Of a DNA stretch of 12,876 nucleotides, positions 6,754-12,876 are shown piece by piece (position 1 is the stretch's first letter; the number at the start of each line of letters is the position of its first letter). This DNA is from Oscillospiraceae bacterium (GTDB lineage: Bacteria; Bacillota; Clostridia; UMGS1883): the NCBI GenBank assembly GCA_022508735.1, contig JAFLUQ010000055.1, forward strand, positions 1 through 12,876, written 5' to 3'. The notes beneath the pieces are model-generated. The model was not told where the DNA came from. It searched no databases and saw nothing but the letters and a program-made list of their open reading frames with translations. A program made the translations under genes and the position numbers.

Positions 6754-6782
6754 ATTTTATCACATTCAAGTAAAAAACGCAA
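6754..6782 (-). promoter_or_regulatory. Probable livHMGF promoter
   Basis: On the minus strand TTGCGT (6782-6777) is followed after 17 bases by TAAAAT (6759-6754). The resulting leader would be about 35-40 bases. The 149-bp gap upstream of livH is very AT-rich and has no clear terminator for the regulator gene, so read-through from that gene into liv is also possible. Confidence 0.5.
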
Positions 6783-6859
6783 TAGCCAGATAAAAATAAA
6801 TTATATTTTTCGTCGGAAAAAAGCTGAAAAAAAGAAATAATTTAAACGAAAATATATTA

Positions 6860-7516
6860 TTATTCCACTTTATATCCGGCACACCACACAGAGCGAAGAT
6901 ACTTCGGATATTTGGAGTCGTCGCCAAGCTTTTTACGTATATGACGAATATGCACTGCAACTACGTTGCTGCCGGTAATATACTTCTCATTCCATATGCG
7001 GCGGTATATATCGCCGGCCGAAAAGATATGACCCCGGTTAGAACAGAGCAGCTCCAGTATACGGTATTCCGTTGGTGTGAAGCGAATGATCCGGCCTTCA
7101 ACCTCCGCTGTCTGACGCAGCGGATCCAACATAAGACCGTGCACGATTATAGTACGCACGGGCTGCTCAGTGCATCCCATGCGCATCCTCGCTCTCGCCG
7201 CAAGCTCACCGGGATCAAATGGGCGCGTCACATAGTCCTCAGCACCAAGCTCAATGACCCTGGCCTCCTCTCCCCTTCCGATTATCAGAATACAGGGTAT
7301 CCCCTTATCCCTGCGGGCACTCAGCAGGGCCTCGCCGCCCGGGAGCTCTATCAAAGCGAGGTCTGCGATCATGAGAGACATTTCAAGCTGCATTATGGAC
7401 TTCAGGGCTTCTTTTATATCTACGGCTTCCGTAACTCCTATGCCGAACCGCCTCAAACGGGCCGACAATGCGCCGCGGGCCTCGCTTTCACGACAGACGA
7501 TAAGAACGTTCTGCAT
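6860..7516 (-). CDS. Atypical OmpR/PhoB-type response regulator
   Basis: This is a DNA-binding transcriptional regulator of 218 residues: a receiver-like domain (2-112) and an OmpR-type winged helix (about 123-217, with RFTPTEYRILELLCSNRG and VAVHIRHIRKKLGDD). The receiver is unusual. The acidic pair after strand one is replaced by Cys8-Arg9-Glu10, the switch Thr/Ser is Gly80 (IIGRGEE), and the conserved Lys of the TKPF motif is Arg98 (VTRPF). Asp52 is the only candidate phospho-acceptor. Phosphorylation-independent action is inferred. No histidine kinase is adjacent. The ATG at 7516 is chosen because GGAG is placed before it; an upstream in-frame start at 7609 would run through the promoter and operator. 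It precedes livHMGF in the same direction and may control it. Confidence 0.85.
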   Translation of the reverse strand: MQNVLIVCRESEARGALSARLRRFGIGVTEAVDIKEALKSIMQLEMSLMIADLALIELPGGEALLSARRDKGIPCILIIGRGEEARVIELGAEDYVTRPFDPGELAARARMRMGCTEQPVRTIIVHGLMLDPLRQTAEVEGRIIRFTPTEYRILELLCSNRGHIFSAGDIYRRIWNEKYITGSNVVAVHIRHIRKKLGDDSKYPKYLRSVWCAGYKVE

Positions 7517-7550
7517 AAAATTTCTGCTCCTTAAATCTAATATCAAATTT

Positions 7551-7569
7551 TGACATTTACTAAATGTCA
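7551..7569. promoter_or_regulatory. Operator 1, perfect 19-bp palindrome
   Basis: TGACATTTACTAAATGTCA is a perfect inverted repeat with nine-base arms around one central base. It lies just downstream of the predicted start point of the regulator gene and overlaps the -35 region of the XRE gene promoter. The partner site at 7604-7622 shares its TGACA...CTAAATGTCA bases. The likely binder is the XRE protein encoded next door (inference). Confidence 0.7.
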
Positions 7570-7595
7570 TTTCAGATATAATTATATCATATAAT
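7567..7595 (+). promoter_or_regulatory. Candidate promoter of the XRE regulator gene
   Basis: A perfect TATAAT at 7590-7595 has only a weak TCATTT at -35 (7567-7572) with a 17-base spacer. The start point would be near 7602, immediately before operator 2. A second TATAAT at 7577-7582, inside the palindrome GATATAATTATATC, has a TTGACA 21 bases upstream, too far for normal use. The weak -35 fits an autoregulated promoter or one needing an activator. Confidence 0.4.
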
Positions 7596-7609
7596 AAAGA
7601 AAATGACAA
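7581..7609 (-). promoter_or_regulatory. Promoter of the atypical response regulator gene
   Basis: On the minus strand TTGTCA (7609-7604) is followed by a 17-base spacer and a perfect TATAAT (7586-7581). The start point should be near 7574, giving a leader of about 57 bases. Operator 2 covers the -35 box and operator 1 covers about +5 to +23, an arrangement suited to tight repression. Confidence 0.65.
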
Positions 7610-7622
7610 GCACTAAATGTCA
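7604..7622. promoter_or_regulatory. Operator 2, 19-bp palindrome variant
   Basis: TGACAAGCACTAAATGTCA keeps the outer TGACA/TGTCA half-sites of operator 1 and is identical to it at 16 of 19 positions; the left inner bases differ. Its centre is 53 bp from that of operator 1, about five helical turns, so both sites face the same side of the helix. It overlaps the -35 box of the minus promoter and the predicted start of the + transcript. Confidence 0.6.
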
Positions 7623-7637
7623 AAATGGAGAAAAATT

Positions 7638-7883
7638 ATGTTTAAGAACAAAAGCTCCGACGGTCTTAACAACTTATGCGGAAGGAATGTAGCAAAGCTG
7701 CGCAAAGCAGCCCGGCCCAAGCTGTCGCAGCGGGCTTTGGCAGACAAAATGCAGCTCGCCGGCATTGATGTTGACAAAAACGCGATCCAGCGCATAGAAT
7801 GCGGGCTGCGCTTTGTCACCGACATCGAATTGGCCGCCTTGGCGGAAATTTTTGAGGTTTCTCCGGGTGAACTATTGGAGTGA
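7638..7883 (+). CDS. XRE-family (HTH_3) small transcriptional regulator
   Basis: The product is an 81-residue DNA-binding protein consisting almost wholly of a Cro/C1-type helix-turn-helix (about 16-79). Its segments include LSQRALADKMQLAGIDVDKN and AIQRIECGLRFVTDIELAALAEIFEVSPGELL. The recognition helix is about residues 45-55. There is no sensor or dimerisation domain beyond the fold. The ATG at 7638 follows GGAG by seven bases. An in-frame ATG at 7617 lies inside operator 2 and lacks a ribosome binding site. It is divergent from the atypical response regulator across 121 bp holding two operators, so it probably represses itself and that gene (inference). A strong terminator follows. Confidence 0.87.
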   Translation: MFKNKSSDGLNNLCGRNVAKLRKAARPKLSQRALADKMQLAGIDVDKNAIQRIECGLRFVTDIELAALAEIFEVSPGELLE

Positions 7884-7973
7884 ACTCACCTTTCGCCTTT
7901 CGTTTTTATTTCCACTTTATAATAACGATCCAGAACGCAAAATAAATACTGTTTTTGAAATTTGCAAAACAGA

Positions 7974-8010
7974 AAAACAGAAAGGGCCCTTATTGGGTCC
8001 TTTCTGTTTT
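7974..8010. terminator. Bidirectional terminator between xre and the SLH gene
   Basis: A 16-bp stem (7974-7989 with 7995-8010, one G-U in the + sense) surrounds the loop TTATT. T-rich tracts lie on both outer sides. It would end the XRE transcript from the left and the SLH-protein transcript from the right, whose stop is at 8021. Confidence 0.85.
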
Positions 8011-8020
8011 CAGATATTAT

Positions 8021-9418
8021 TTACTTTATTTTTCCAAGCTTTACAAGAGCGTTATAGAGCATAATAGCACACTGTTCACGGGTAGCGGGAACCTCTGCCG
8101 TGATCTTATTGTCAGCGGAGGCAGAAACGATACCGTTAGCTGCAAGAGCGTAGACATAATTTCTTGCGTACTCGGGAATAGCCGAGTCATCGGCGTAGGG
8201 CGCGGGGCTTACGGCCGATGCACTGAGCGCGTTGTTATTATTCAGGATGCGCCAGATTATGGTCATTACCTCGGCGCGTGTGATCTGGTTATCGGGCAGG
8301 AATGTTCCGTCGGGATAGCCGCTGATGAGACCGTTGTTTACCGCAGAGGCAACATAGCTGCGATACCAGGCATCATTAGCTATATCAAGAAGTGCGGTCT
8401 GAGCGTCATCTTTGTGAATTCCAAGGGCGGAAACAAATATTCTGGTAAACTCGGCACGTGTTATGGGGTTGCCGGGCAGGAATGTTCCGTCAGGATAACC
8501 GCTGATAGCTCCCATATCGGACAGCGCATAGATGGCCTTACCGGCCTCGGTAGTGTCGCTGGGAACGTCAGAGAATTTAAACTTATGGGTCACGGTTGTT
8601 GTGGTATCTTCATTGCCCTGATTATTGGAGCCTGTGACCGGATTACGGTCGCCGCGGTTGCTGCCATTATTGCCATTATTGCCGTTGCCGTCGTTATTGC
8701 TCTTTGCTTCAACAATTACCGTCACGGAAATGGCAGTGCTGAGGCCGGAGGCAAGCTCGTAGCCTTCGGGCACCTCAATAGTGCCGTTAGCCGTAAATGT
8801 ACCTGTGCTGCCTGTGCTCGGAATATTGGTCCAGTTTATGGGAAGCCGCACTTCAACACCGGAATCGGACTTCGCACTCACAGAGCTGGGCAGTTTGGGG
8901 CTGGCGCCCTTAGTTACCGTAATATCACTGAGCTCACCGATCTCTACGATCTTGCTGGCCGTATCGTTATTACCGTTGTCGATATCCCCAAGCATATTGT
9001 GATCGAATATCATAGACTCTACAGTATCATAGAGCGGCCTGAGCTCAGCCGGAATATTTCCCTTTGCCACCTGACCTGCAGTTCCGGGGTAAGCTATAGT
9101 GATAGCCGCTATAATAGGAGCATACTTGGTCTGAGAGCCAAGTCTTTCTACCGCCTGAACGAGATTTTTCTCAAGATTAGCCCTCGTTATGGGAGTACTT
9201 CTGTTAACACGGGCGAGGAAATCCTGAATGTCAGCCAGAAGCTCTATAATAAGGGCCTCAGTAACCTCGCCTTCGCCTGCCTCAATAAGGTCATCAACAA
9301 AGCCGGGATGCTGGCTCACAAAGTCTCTGTAGGCATCGCGCACACTGTATGCCATAGAAGGCACTGTGCTGAAAACAAGAGCTAAGGCCAATACGATGCC
9401 GAGAATTTTCTTCATCAT
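8021..9418 (-). CDS. S-layer homology (SLH) domain surface protein
   Basis: This is an exported 465-residue protein expected to bind the cell wall through three C-terminal SLH repeats (about 280-335, 343-395 and 408-460). The first two carry the classic ISGYPDGTFLP and ITRAE motifs. The third is degenerate, with ATREQ replacing the usual TRAE. Residues 1-23 are a signal peptide (VPSMA). Residues 24-160 are a largely helical domain with no recognised family. Residues about 160-236 look like a bacterial Ig-like fold (SDITVTKG...INWTNIP...SVTVIV; Big_4-type suspected). An Asn/Gly/Asp-rich linker follows (239-270). The start at 9418 has AAAGGA nine bases upstream. A TTG at 9427 sits directly against that site and is rejected. 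Its role is probably structural or adhesive; no catalytic motif was seen. Confidence 0.88.
   Translation of the reverse strand: MMKKILGIVLALALVFSTVPSMAYSVRDAYRDFVSQHPGFVDDLIEAGEGEVTEALIIELLADIQDFLARVNRSTPITRANLEKNLVQAVERLGSQTKYAPIIAAITIAYPGTAGQVAKGNIPAELRPLYDTVESMIFDHNMLGDIDNGNNDTASKIVEIGELSDITVTKGASPKLPSSVSAKSDSGVEVRLPINWTNIPSTGSTGTFTANGTIEVPEGYELASGLSTAISVTVIVEAKSNNDGNGNNGNNGSNRGDRNPVTGSNNQGNEDTTTTVTHKFKFSDVPSDTTEAGKAIYALSDMGAISGYPDGTFLPGNPITRAEFTRIFVSALGIHKDDAQTALLDIANDAWYRSYVASAVNNGLISGYPDGTFLPDNQITRAEVMTIIWRILNNNNALSASAVSPAPYADDSAIPEYARNYVYALAANGIVSASADNKITAEVPATREQCAIMLYNALVKLGKIK
8293..8326 (-). repeat. Internal direct repeat in SLH coding sequence, copy 1
   Basis: A 34-base segment encoding ISGYPDGTFLP recurs at 8473-8506, 180 bases (60 codons) away, with two mismatches. 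The synonymous identity is higher than protein conservation requires, suggesting recent duplication or gene conversion between SLH repeats. Confidence 0.6.
8473..8506 (-). repeat. Internal direct repeat in SLH coding sequence, copy 2
   Basis: This is the partner of 8293-8326 and lies in the first SLH repeat of the protein. The pair gives a homologous block for slippage or unequal recombination that would add or delete exactly one SLH unit in frame. Confidence 0.6.
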
Positions 9419-9502
9419 AGTTATCAATCCTTTCGTTTATACTTTAGACGACAAAACAGTCGAAAAAGTTCCGCATTTTTTAAAATTTCACGTTAATTTT
9501 CA

Positions 9503-9540
9503 TTCCACCGCCTTGCGGCGGCACAAATACTGGTGTGGAA
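9503..9540. other. Nested hairpin upstream of the SLH gene
   Basis: TTCCAC at 9503-9508 pairs with GTGGAA at 9535-9540. Inside or in competition, CCGCC (9508-9512) pairs with GGCGG (9517-9521). On the minus strand the inner loop reads GCAA, a GNRA-type tetraloop. It lies in the gap between the GH16 stop and the SLH start and could be a leader structure or part of a small palindromic repeat. Confidence 0.35.
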
Positions 9541-9557
9541 AAGAAGCGAGCAGATTG

Positions 9558-9609
9558 CCCTTTAGAGGAGCGCCGACGTACTTTGTGTACTTCAAGCTCC
9601 GATAAAGGG
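9558..9609. other. 52-base rod hairpin with tandem G-A mismatch
   Basis: CCCTTTA (9558-9564) pairs with TAAAGGG (9603-9609). GGAGC (9567-9571) pairs with GCTCC (9596-9600), with GA opposite GA between the two stems. A terminal stem (9575-9581 with 9587-9593, one mismatch) closes on TTTGT. No T-run follows directly on either strand, so it is not a normal terminator. The rest of the 218-bp gap 9419-9635 holds the previous hairpin and no convincing promoter. Confidence 0.4.
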
Positions 9610-9635
9610 TGAGATGCGACGCTTATTTTTTCACA

Positions 9636-10967
9636 CTAATACTCATTTTTCTGCCATACTCGCACATAGTCGCACTGATAGTCGGCGGGCCAAACAGTTG
9701 TGCCGTCGGGCTTGCCGTCCCAACCGTCGATAGCAAGGTTAAGTATCATGTACATATTCGTACACTGCTCGAGGGCAGCCTTATCCGTCAAATCATGACC
9801 AACCTGAACTCCGTCAACGTAGTATCTCATGTACTTAGGCGTCCACTCAAAGCCATAGGTGTGGAAATCGTCGGTGGAATCAAAGTCGAGATTTATCACC
9901 TGCTCGTGGCTTCTTTCCTGATTCCAGGCGGGGCCGTAGTGGCAGTTGACGCGGAGCTGCGTTGGCCTTGAGCAAAGTATCTCCAGCATATCTATCTCGG
10001 GCGGCCAGCCGTCCTTGAGCATCCACCAAGCGGGCCACAGGCCCTTGCCCTTGGGCATCTTCAGCCGGGCCTCAAAATAGCCGTAGTTGAAGCGGAAGGT
10101 TCCGGCGGTGTTTACCGCGCCGCTAGTGTACATTATGTCACTCTTCTGACTGTTAAAGGTATACTGCTTACCCACAGAGTCGGGGTGCTGCTTATTCTCG
10201 CCGCGAAGGGTGAGCACGCCGTTTTCAATTATAACGTTCTCGGGCACACACCAACCGGAATGGTTGTGAGAATGACCCCAGGAGTAGTTATAGCCCCAGT
10301 TATGTCTGTCGAGAGTATCGCCGTCAAACTCGTCATCAAACACGAGCTGGTAATCCTCGCTGAGCATAGCCGGGCGGGTCACGCCCTCGGGAATGTCAAG
10401 CACGGGGAACTCGATGCGCATCATGCCGGCACCGGCCAGAAGCGGCAGGCTGCGATAAACATGCTCCATCTTAGCGATAAGGGCCTCGCCGTCCGTAACG
10501 TAGGCTTTTGGCTCAAAGCGGCCGCTGTTCTCTATGAGTCCGTTAGCGGCGGCCACCTCAGTATAGCCCACGGCCCAAGGCGATATTTCGCTCTTATCCT
10601 CAAGCTGAAGATCAACGCCTATGGACATATCGCTCTTTTTATGGCGCAGGCCGCGAATCATGAGCGCCACAGCCTCTTCGTTGGTTATGGGTTCGTCGAG
10701 GTTTATATTCCCGTCCTTCGCCATTTCCATATCAACGATGTCGGCCACTACAAGGCCTTCAAGTATATCGCTGTAGCCGCTGTTCTTATCCACATCCTTG
10801 AAAATGCCGGTGTAGATAAGGGGATTTACCTTTGCTTCAACGGCCAGGAGACGCATGAACTGCCCGCGGGAGCAGCTTTCAGTAGCCGCGCCGTTCGCTG
10901 CAAAGCCCATTGAACCTGCAAGCAGGGCCATAGAAAGGCATGCTGCGAGCGTCTTTCGTATTTTCAT
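9636..10967 (-). CDS. Secreted GH16 glycoside hydrolase with degenerate SLH-like repeats
   Basis: This is an exported endo-acting glycosidase of 443 residues. Residues 1-24 form a signal peptide. About 30-175 hold three SLH-like repeats in which the usual TRAE is eroded to SRGQ, TNEE and TDGE, so wall attachment is doubtful. The GH16 jelly-roll catalytic domain spans about 206-440, opening with YQLVFDDEFDGDTLD and ending with CDYVRVWQK. The catalytic motif EIDMLE places the nucleophile at Glu324, the assisting Asp at 326 and the acid/base at Glu329. The extra residue in this motif is typical of laminarinase-type rather than lichenase-type members. Substrates in the family are beta-1,3- or mixed-link glucans and marine galactans; I favour a beta-glucanase. 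AGGAGG precedes the start by eight bases, and a promoter of its own lies upstream. Confidence 0.92.
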   Translation of the reverse strand: MKIRKTLAACLSMALLAGSMGFAANGAATESCSRGQFMRLLAVEAKVNPLIYTGIFKDVDKNSGYSDILEGLVVADIVDMEMAKDGNINLDEPITNEEAVALMIRGLRHKKSDMSIGVDLQLEDKSEISPWAVGYTEVAAANGLIENSGRFEPKAYVTDGEALIAKMEHVYRSLPLLAGAGMMRIEFPVLDIPEGVTRPAMLSEDYQLVFDDEFDGDTLDRHNWGYNYSWGHSHNHSGWCVPENVIIENGVLTLRGENKQHPDSVGKQYTFNSQKSDIMYTSGAVNTAGTFRFNYGYFEARLKMPKGKGLWPAWWMLKDGWPPEIDMLEILCSRPTQLRVNCHYGPAWNQERSHEQVINLDFDSTDDFHTYGFEWTPKYMRYYVDGVQVGHDLTDKAALEQCTNMYMILNLAIDGWDGKPDGTTVWPADYQCDYVRVWQKNEY

Positions 10968-11001
10968 TTTCTCAGCCTCCTTTTTTCTATACTATTATAA
11001 C

Positions 11002-11030
11002 ATTGTACCACAAAACTCGAGCTTTGTAAA
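11002..11030 (-). promoter_or_regulatory. Promoter of the GH16 gene
   Basis: On the minus strand TTTACA (11030-11025), a 17-base spacer and TACAAT (11007-11002) lie in the 80-bp gap after the GH2 stop. A further TATAAT overlaps just downstream. GH16 can therefore be transcribed separately, while no terminator blocks read-through from the GH2 gene. Confidence 0.65.
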
Positions 11031-11047
11031 TACGTTTCTTGTGTTAA

Positions 11048-12876
11048 TTACTTCAAGGGAGATATTACAAAGGAGTAGGTGTAGCTCCGGTTCGTCTGGA
11101 GCTGATACTGAATGTGCGGACGGCTGTGCCAGCTGTCGTCGCCTGCTACGCCCTGCTGCCAGCCGTTGATATGCAGCACACACTTGTCGCTCTCGGGAAG
11201 CTTATAGGCGTGGTCGGCTGCCTCTATCTCCTCGGGAGTCCAGGGATTGGCGCTGACCTCAAGATTTCCGAGAGCCTCAAAGCGCAGGCCGCTGCCGCTT
11301 TCACCGGTGAACTCTGCCCAGCGGACGCCGGTCTTGTTGCCGGTTTCCTGAGGCACGAGATAGTGGGTCATCTGGTCGGCCACCTTCTGGTGATAGATAC
11401 CCAGCTTCACCGAGGCGTCACGGTCGATGTAGTTTTCATGGGGGCCGTTGCCGAAGAAGGTCATATCAGTCACAGCCTTATCCACCGTGAACATCATGCC
11501 GACCTCGGGGATTTCGCCGTGCATACGGCCCGGTTCAAGGCTCATAGTCACCTTGATCTCACCGTCGGCGTAAATTTCATATGTAAGGCTCGCGCGGCTC
11601 TCCTCGTCGGTGGGAAGGGTATAGGCGCACTTCACCTCAAGTCCGTCGCCCATAGAGCGCACCTCGCGGGAAATGAGGGCCGCGTTCTTACCGGCCTCAC
11701 GCCAGCTTGCGGAGCGGTTCATAATACGGCTGCCCTTGTCATTATCGGTCAGAGCGCGCCAGAAATTCATAACGGCGGGAGCCTTAAGCAGCTCTTTGCC
11801 ACCGACAACATAGCTTGTGATATAGCCTGTCTCACTGTCGAAGGATACGCTGAAATCGTCGCCATAGGCAGTGTTGCCGTCCATGCTCACAGATCCGGCC
11901 GAGAAGCTGCGCTCGGGTGTGGTGTTAACAGAGGGAAGGATAAACTGACCGAAGGCTATCTCATGGCCTGCGGCAGCCCAGGGGTGGTCCTCACGGGTAT
12001 GCACAGTGATAGTCAGCACATACTCTCCCCTGCCGCGCTCGGGCATCTCTTCGCCTATGGAGAACACGCCGGCAGCAAGAGGCGCAAGATTCACGTCAAA
12101 GCTGCCTTCCTTGATAAATTCGCCGCTGAGCTCAAGCTTCCACTTGAAGTCAAACTCCGCAAGGTCGGTGAACAGGAAGCGGTTTTCGATACGCACGCGG
12201 CCGTTTATGAGGTCCGCGTCGGAGAATTTTATATTCTGATAGCAGGCCTTTGTCTCAATGAGCTTAGGCGTTACTTCGTGGTCAGCAAAGATAAGACCGT
12301 TGCCGGAGAAGGTTCCGTCGTTGGGCTGCTCGCCGAAGTCGCCGCCGTAGGCCAGATAGGGCCGCCCATCGGGGGTTTCGGTGAGAATGGCCTGATCTAT
12401 CCAGTCCCAGATAAAGCCGCCCTGAAGAGAGGGGTATTTATAGAACAGCTCCCAGTAATCCTTGAGGCCGCCGCAGGAGTTACCCATGGCATGGCTGTAT
12501 TCGCAGAGGATAAAGGGCTTGTCATTATTGTGGTTTATATTGCCGATGATGTTCCACGGGCGTGTATACATCTCGCTCTCGATATCTGAGGCGTGGTTAA
12601 ATTCGCGGTTATGGCACACGCCCTCATAGTGCACAGGACGCTTTGTATCGTCAAGGGCTTTGATACAGTCACGCATATGCACGAAGTTCTCGCCGCCGAA
12701 TGATTCATTGCCCAAAGACCAAATGCAGACCGCGGGATGGTTCTTGTCGCGCATGAACATGGAGTTGGCGCGGTCAACAACTATATCACGCCACTCTATC
12801 TTGCTGCCGGGAAGGGTCTCACCCTCCTCCTTCTGGCCGTAGTGCCATGTTCCGTGGGTCTCAAGATTCACTTCGT
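11048..12876 (-). CDS. GH2 beta-galactosidase (LacZ type), N-terminus beyond window
   Basis: The frame is open to the right edge, where it reads EVNLETHG, the equivalent of the DEANIETHG motif inside LacZ proteins. The gene is therefore cut by the window, and the GTG at 12871 is internal. About 608 C-terminal residues are present; full family members are about 1000. Counting from that GTG, Glu56 in WSLGNESFGG is the acid/base and Glu124 in ILCEYSHAMGN is the nucleophile. GFIWDWIDQ completes the TIM barrel. Residues about 225-320 match the LacZ fourth (Ig-like) domain, and about 335-607 the Bgal_small_N C-terminal domain (FFGNGPHENYIDR). It hydrolyses terminal beta-galactosides. Location cannot be judged without the N-terminus. 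It lies upstream of GH16 in the same direction. Confidence 0.93.
   Translation of the reverse strand, partial: EVNLETHGTWHYGQKEEGETLPGSKIEWRDIVVDRANSMFMRDKNHPAVCIWSLGNESFGGENFVHMRDCIKALDDTKRPVHYEGVCHNREFNHASDIESEMYTRPWNIIGNINHNNDKPFILCEYSHAMGNSCGGLKDYWELFYKYPSLQGGFIWDWIDQAILTETPDGRPYLAYGGDFGEQPNDGTFSGNGLIFADHEVTPKLIETKACYQNIKFSDADLINGRVRIENRFLFTDLAEFDFKWKLELSGEFIKEGSFDVNLAPLAAGVFSIGEEMPERGRGEYVLTITVHTREDHPWAAAGHEIAFGQFILPSVNTTPERSFSAGSVSMDGNTAYGDDFSVSFDSETGYITSYVVGGKELLKAPAVMNFWRALTDNDKGSRIMNRSASWREAGKNAALISREVRSMGDGLEVKCAYTLPTDEESRASLTYEIYADGEIKVTMSLEPGRMHGEIPEVGMMFTVDKAVTDMTFFGNGPHENYIDRDASVKLGIYHQKVADQMTHYLVPQETGNKTGVRWAEFTGESGSGLRFEALGNLEVSANPWTPEEIEAADHAYKLPESDKCVLHINGWQQGVAGDDSWHSRPHIQYQLQTNRSYTYSFVISPLK

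Noticed and set aside
7517..7609. 31-residue N-terminal extension of the response regulator
   Set aside because: It would run through the -10 box, part of the -35 box and operator 1, and lacks a ribosome binding site. The ATG at 7516 has GGAG and begins exactly at the receiver fold.
7617..7637. Upstream ATG for the XRE gene
   Set aside because: It lies inside operator 2 and has no ribosome binding site, whereas the ATG at 7638 has GGAG at good spacing.
7955..9385. 476-residue open frame on the + strand
   Set aside because: It is antisense to the SLH gene, which has a signal peptide, domains and a ribosome binding site. It starts inside the terminator region, shows no domain and reads as a compositional shadow.
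9436..9464. Promoter for the SLH gene (TTCGAC, 17 bases, TATAAA on the minus strand)
   Set aside because: Transcription would start inside the ribosome binding site at 9428-9433, and the -35 match is poor.
10938..10967. Lipoprotein signal (LAAC at residues 7-10) in the GH16 protein
   Set aside because: The cysteine is too close to the N-terminus for a lipobox. A normal signal peptide ending near residue 24 fits better.
11114..12589. 491-residue open frame on the + strand
   Set aside because: It is antisense to the GH2 catalytic region, whose active-site motifs are intact. It arises from third-codon-position bias in that gene.

Overview
The window looks like chromosomal DNA from a Gram-positive Clostridia-type bacterium (Firmicutes), plausibly an uncultured Oscillospiraceae-like gut or rumen organism. 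This is inferred from strong AGGAGG-type ribosome binding sites, TTGxxx/TATAAT promoters, S-layer homology (SLH) surface proteins, a PF06541-type membrane protein and glycoside hydrolases. No rRNA, tRNA, CRISPR array, transposase or phage gene was found.

Layout. (1) 1-470 has no gene but contains several hairpins. One is a 98-base foldback whose non-Watson-Crick pairs all become G-U on the + strand. A consensus DnaA box followed by a DnaA-trio-like tract lies beside it. (2) 530-2964 (+): a promoter followed by a secreted subtilisin-family protease, a five-helix PF06541 membrane protein and an overlapping 61-residue acidic-tailed protein, probably one operon. (3) 2965-3256: convergent intergenic DNA with a three-way-junction foldback, a long inverted repeat and a bidirectional terminator. 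(4) 3257-6710 (-): a compact livH-livM-livG-livF operon for branched-chain amino acid (or related) uptake, with no solute-binding protein gene beside it. (5) 6860-7883: an atypical OmpR-type response regulator (-) facing away from a small XRE-family repressor (+). Overlapping divergent promoters between them are bracketed by two 19-bp operators about five helical turns apart. (6) 8021-12876 (-): an SLH-anchored surface protein, a secreted GH16 glucanase with degenerate SLH-like repeats, and the C-terminal part of a GH2 beta-galactosidase cut by the right edge.

How it fits together. The right half suggests surface polysaccharide breakdown: GH16 acts outside the cell on a beta-glucan or galactan, GH2 trims beta-galactosides, and the SLH protein sits on the wall. 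The middle supplies amino acid import, with a phosphorylation-independent-looking regulator directly upstream in the same direction. The left operon is a protease plus membrane protein of unknown purpose. I see no single dramatic new system. The best candidates for something undescribed are the structured left-end RNA-like element, the convergent-region foldbacks, the two-operator XRE/atypical-regulator switch and the protease/PF06541/small-protein trio.
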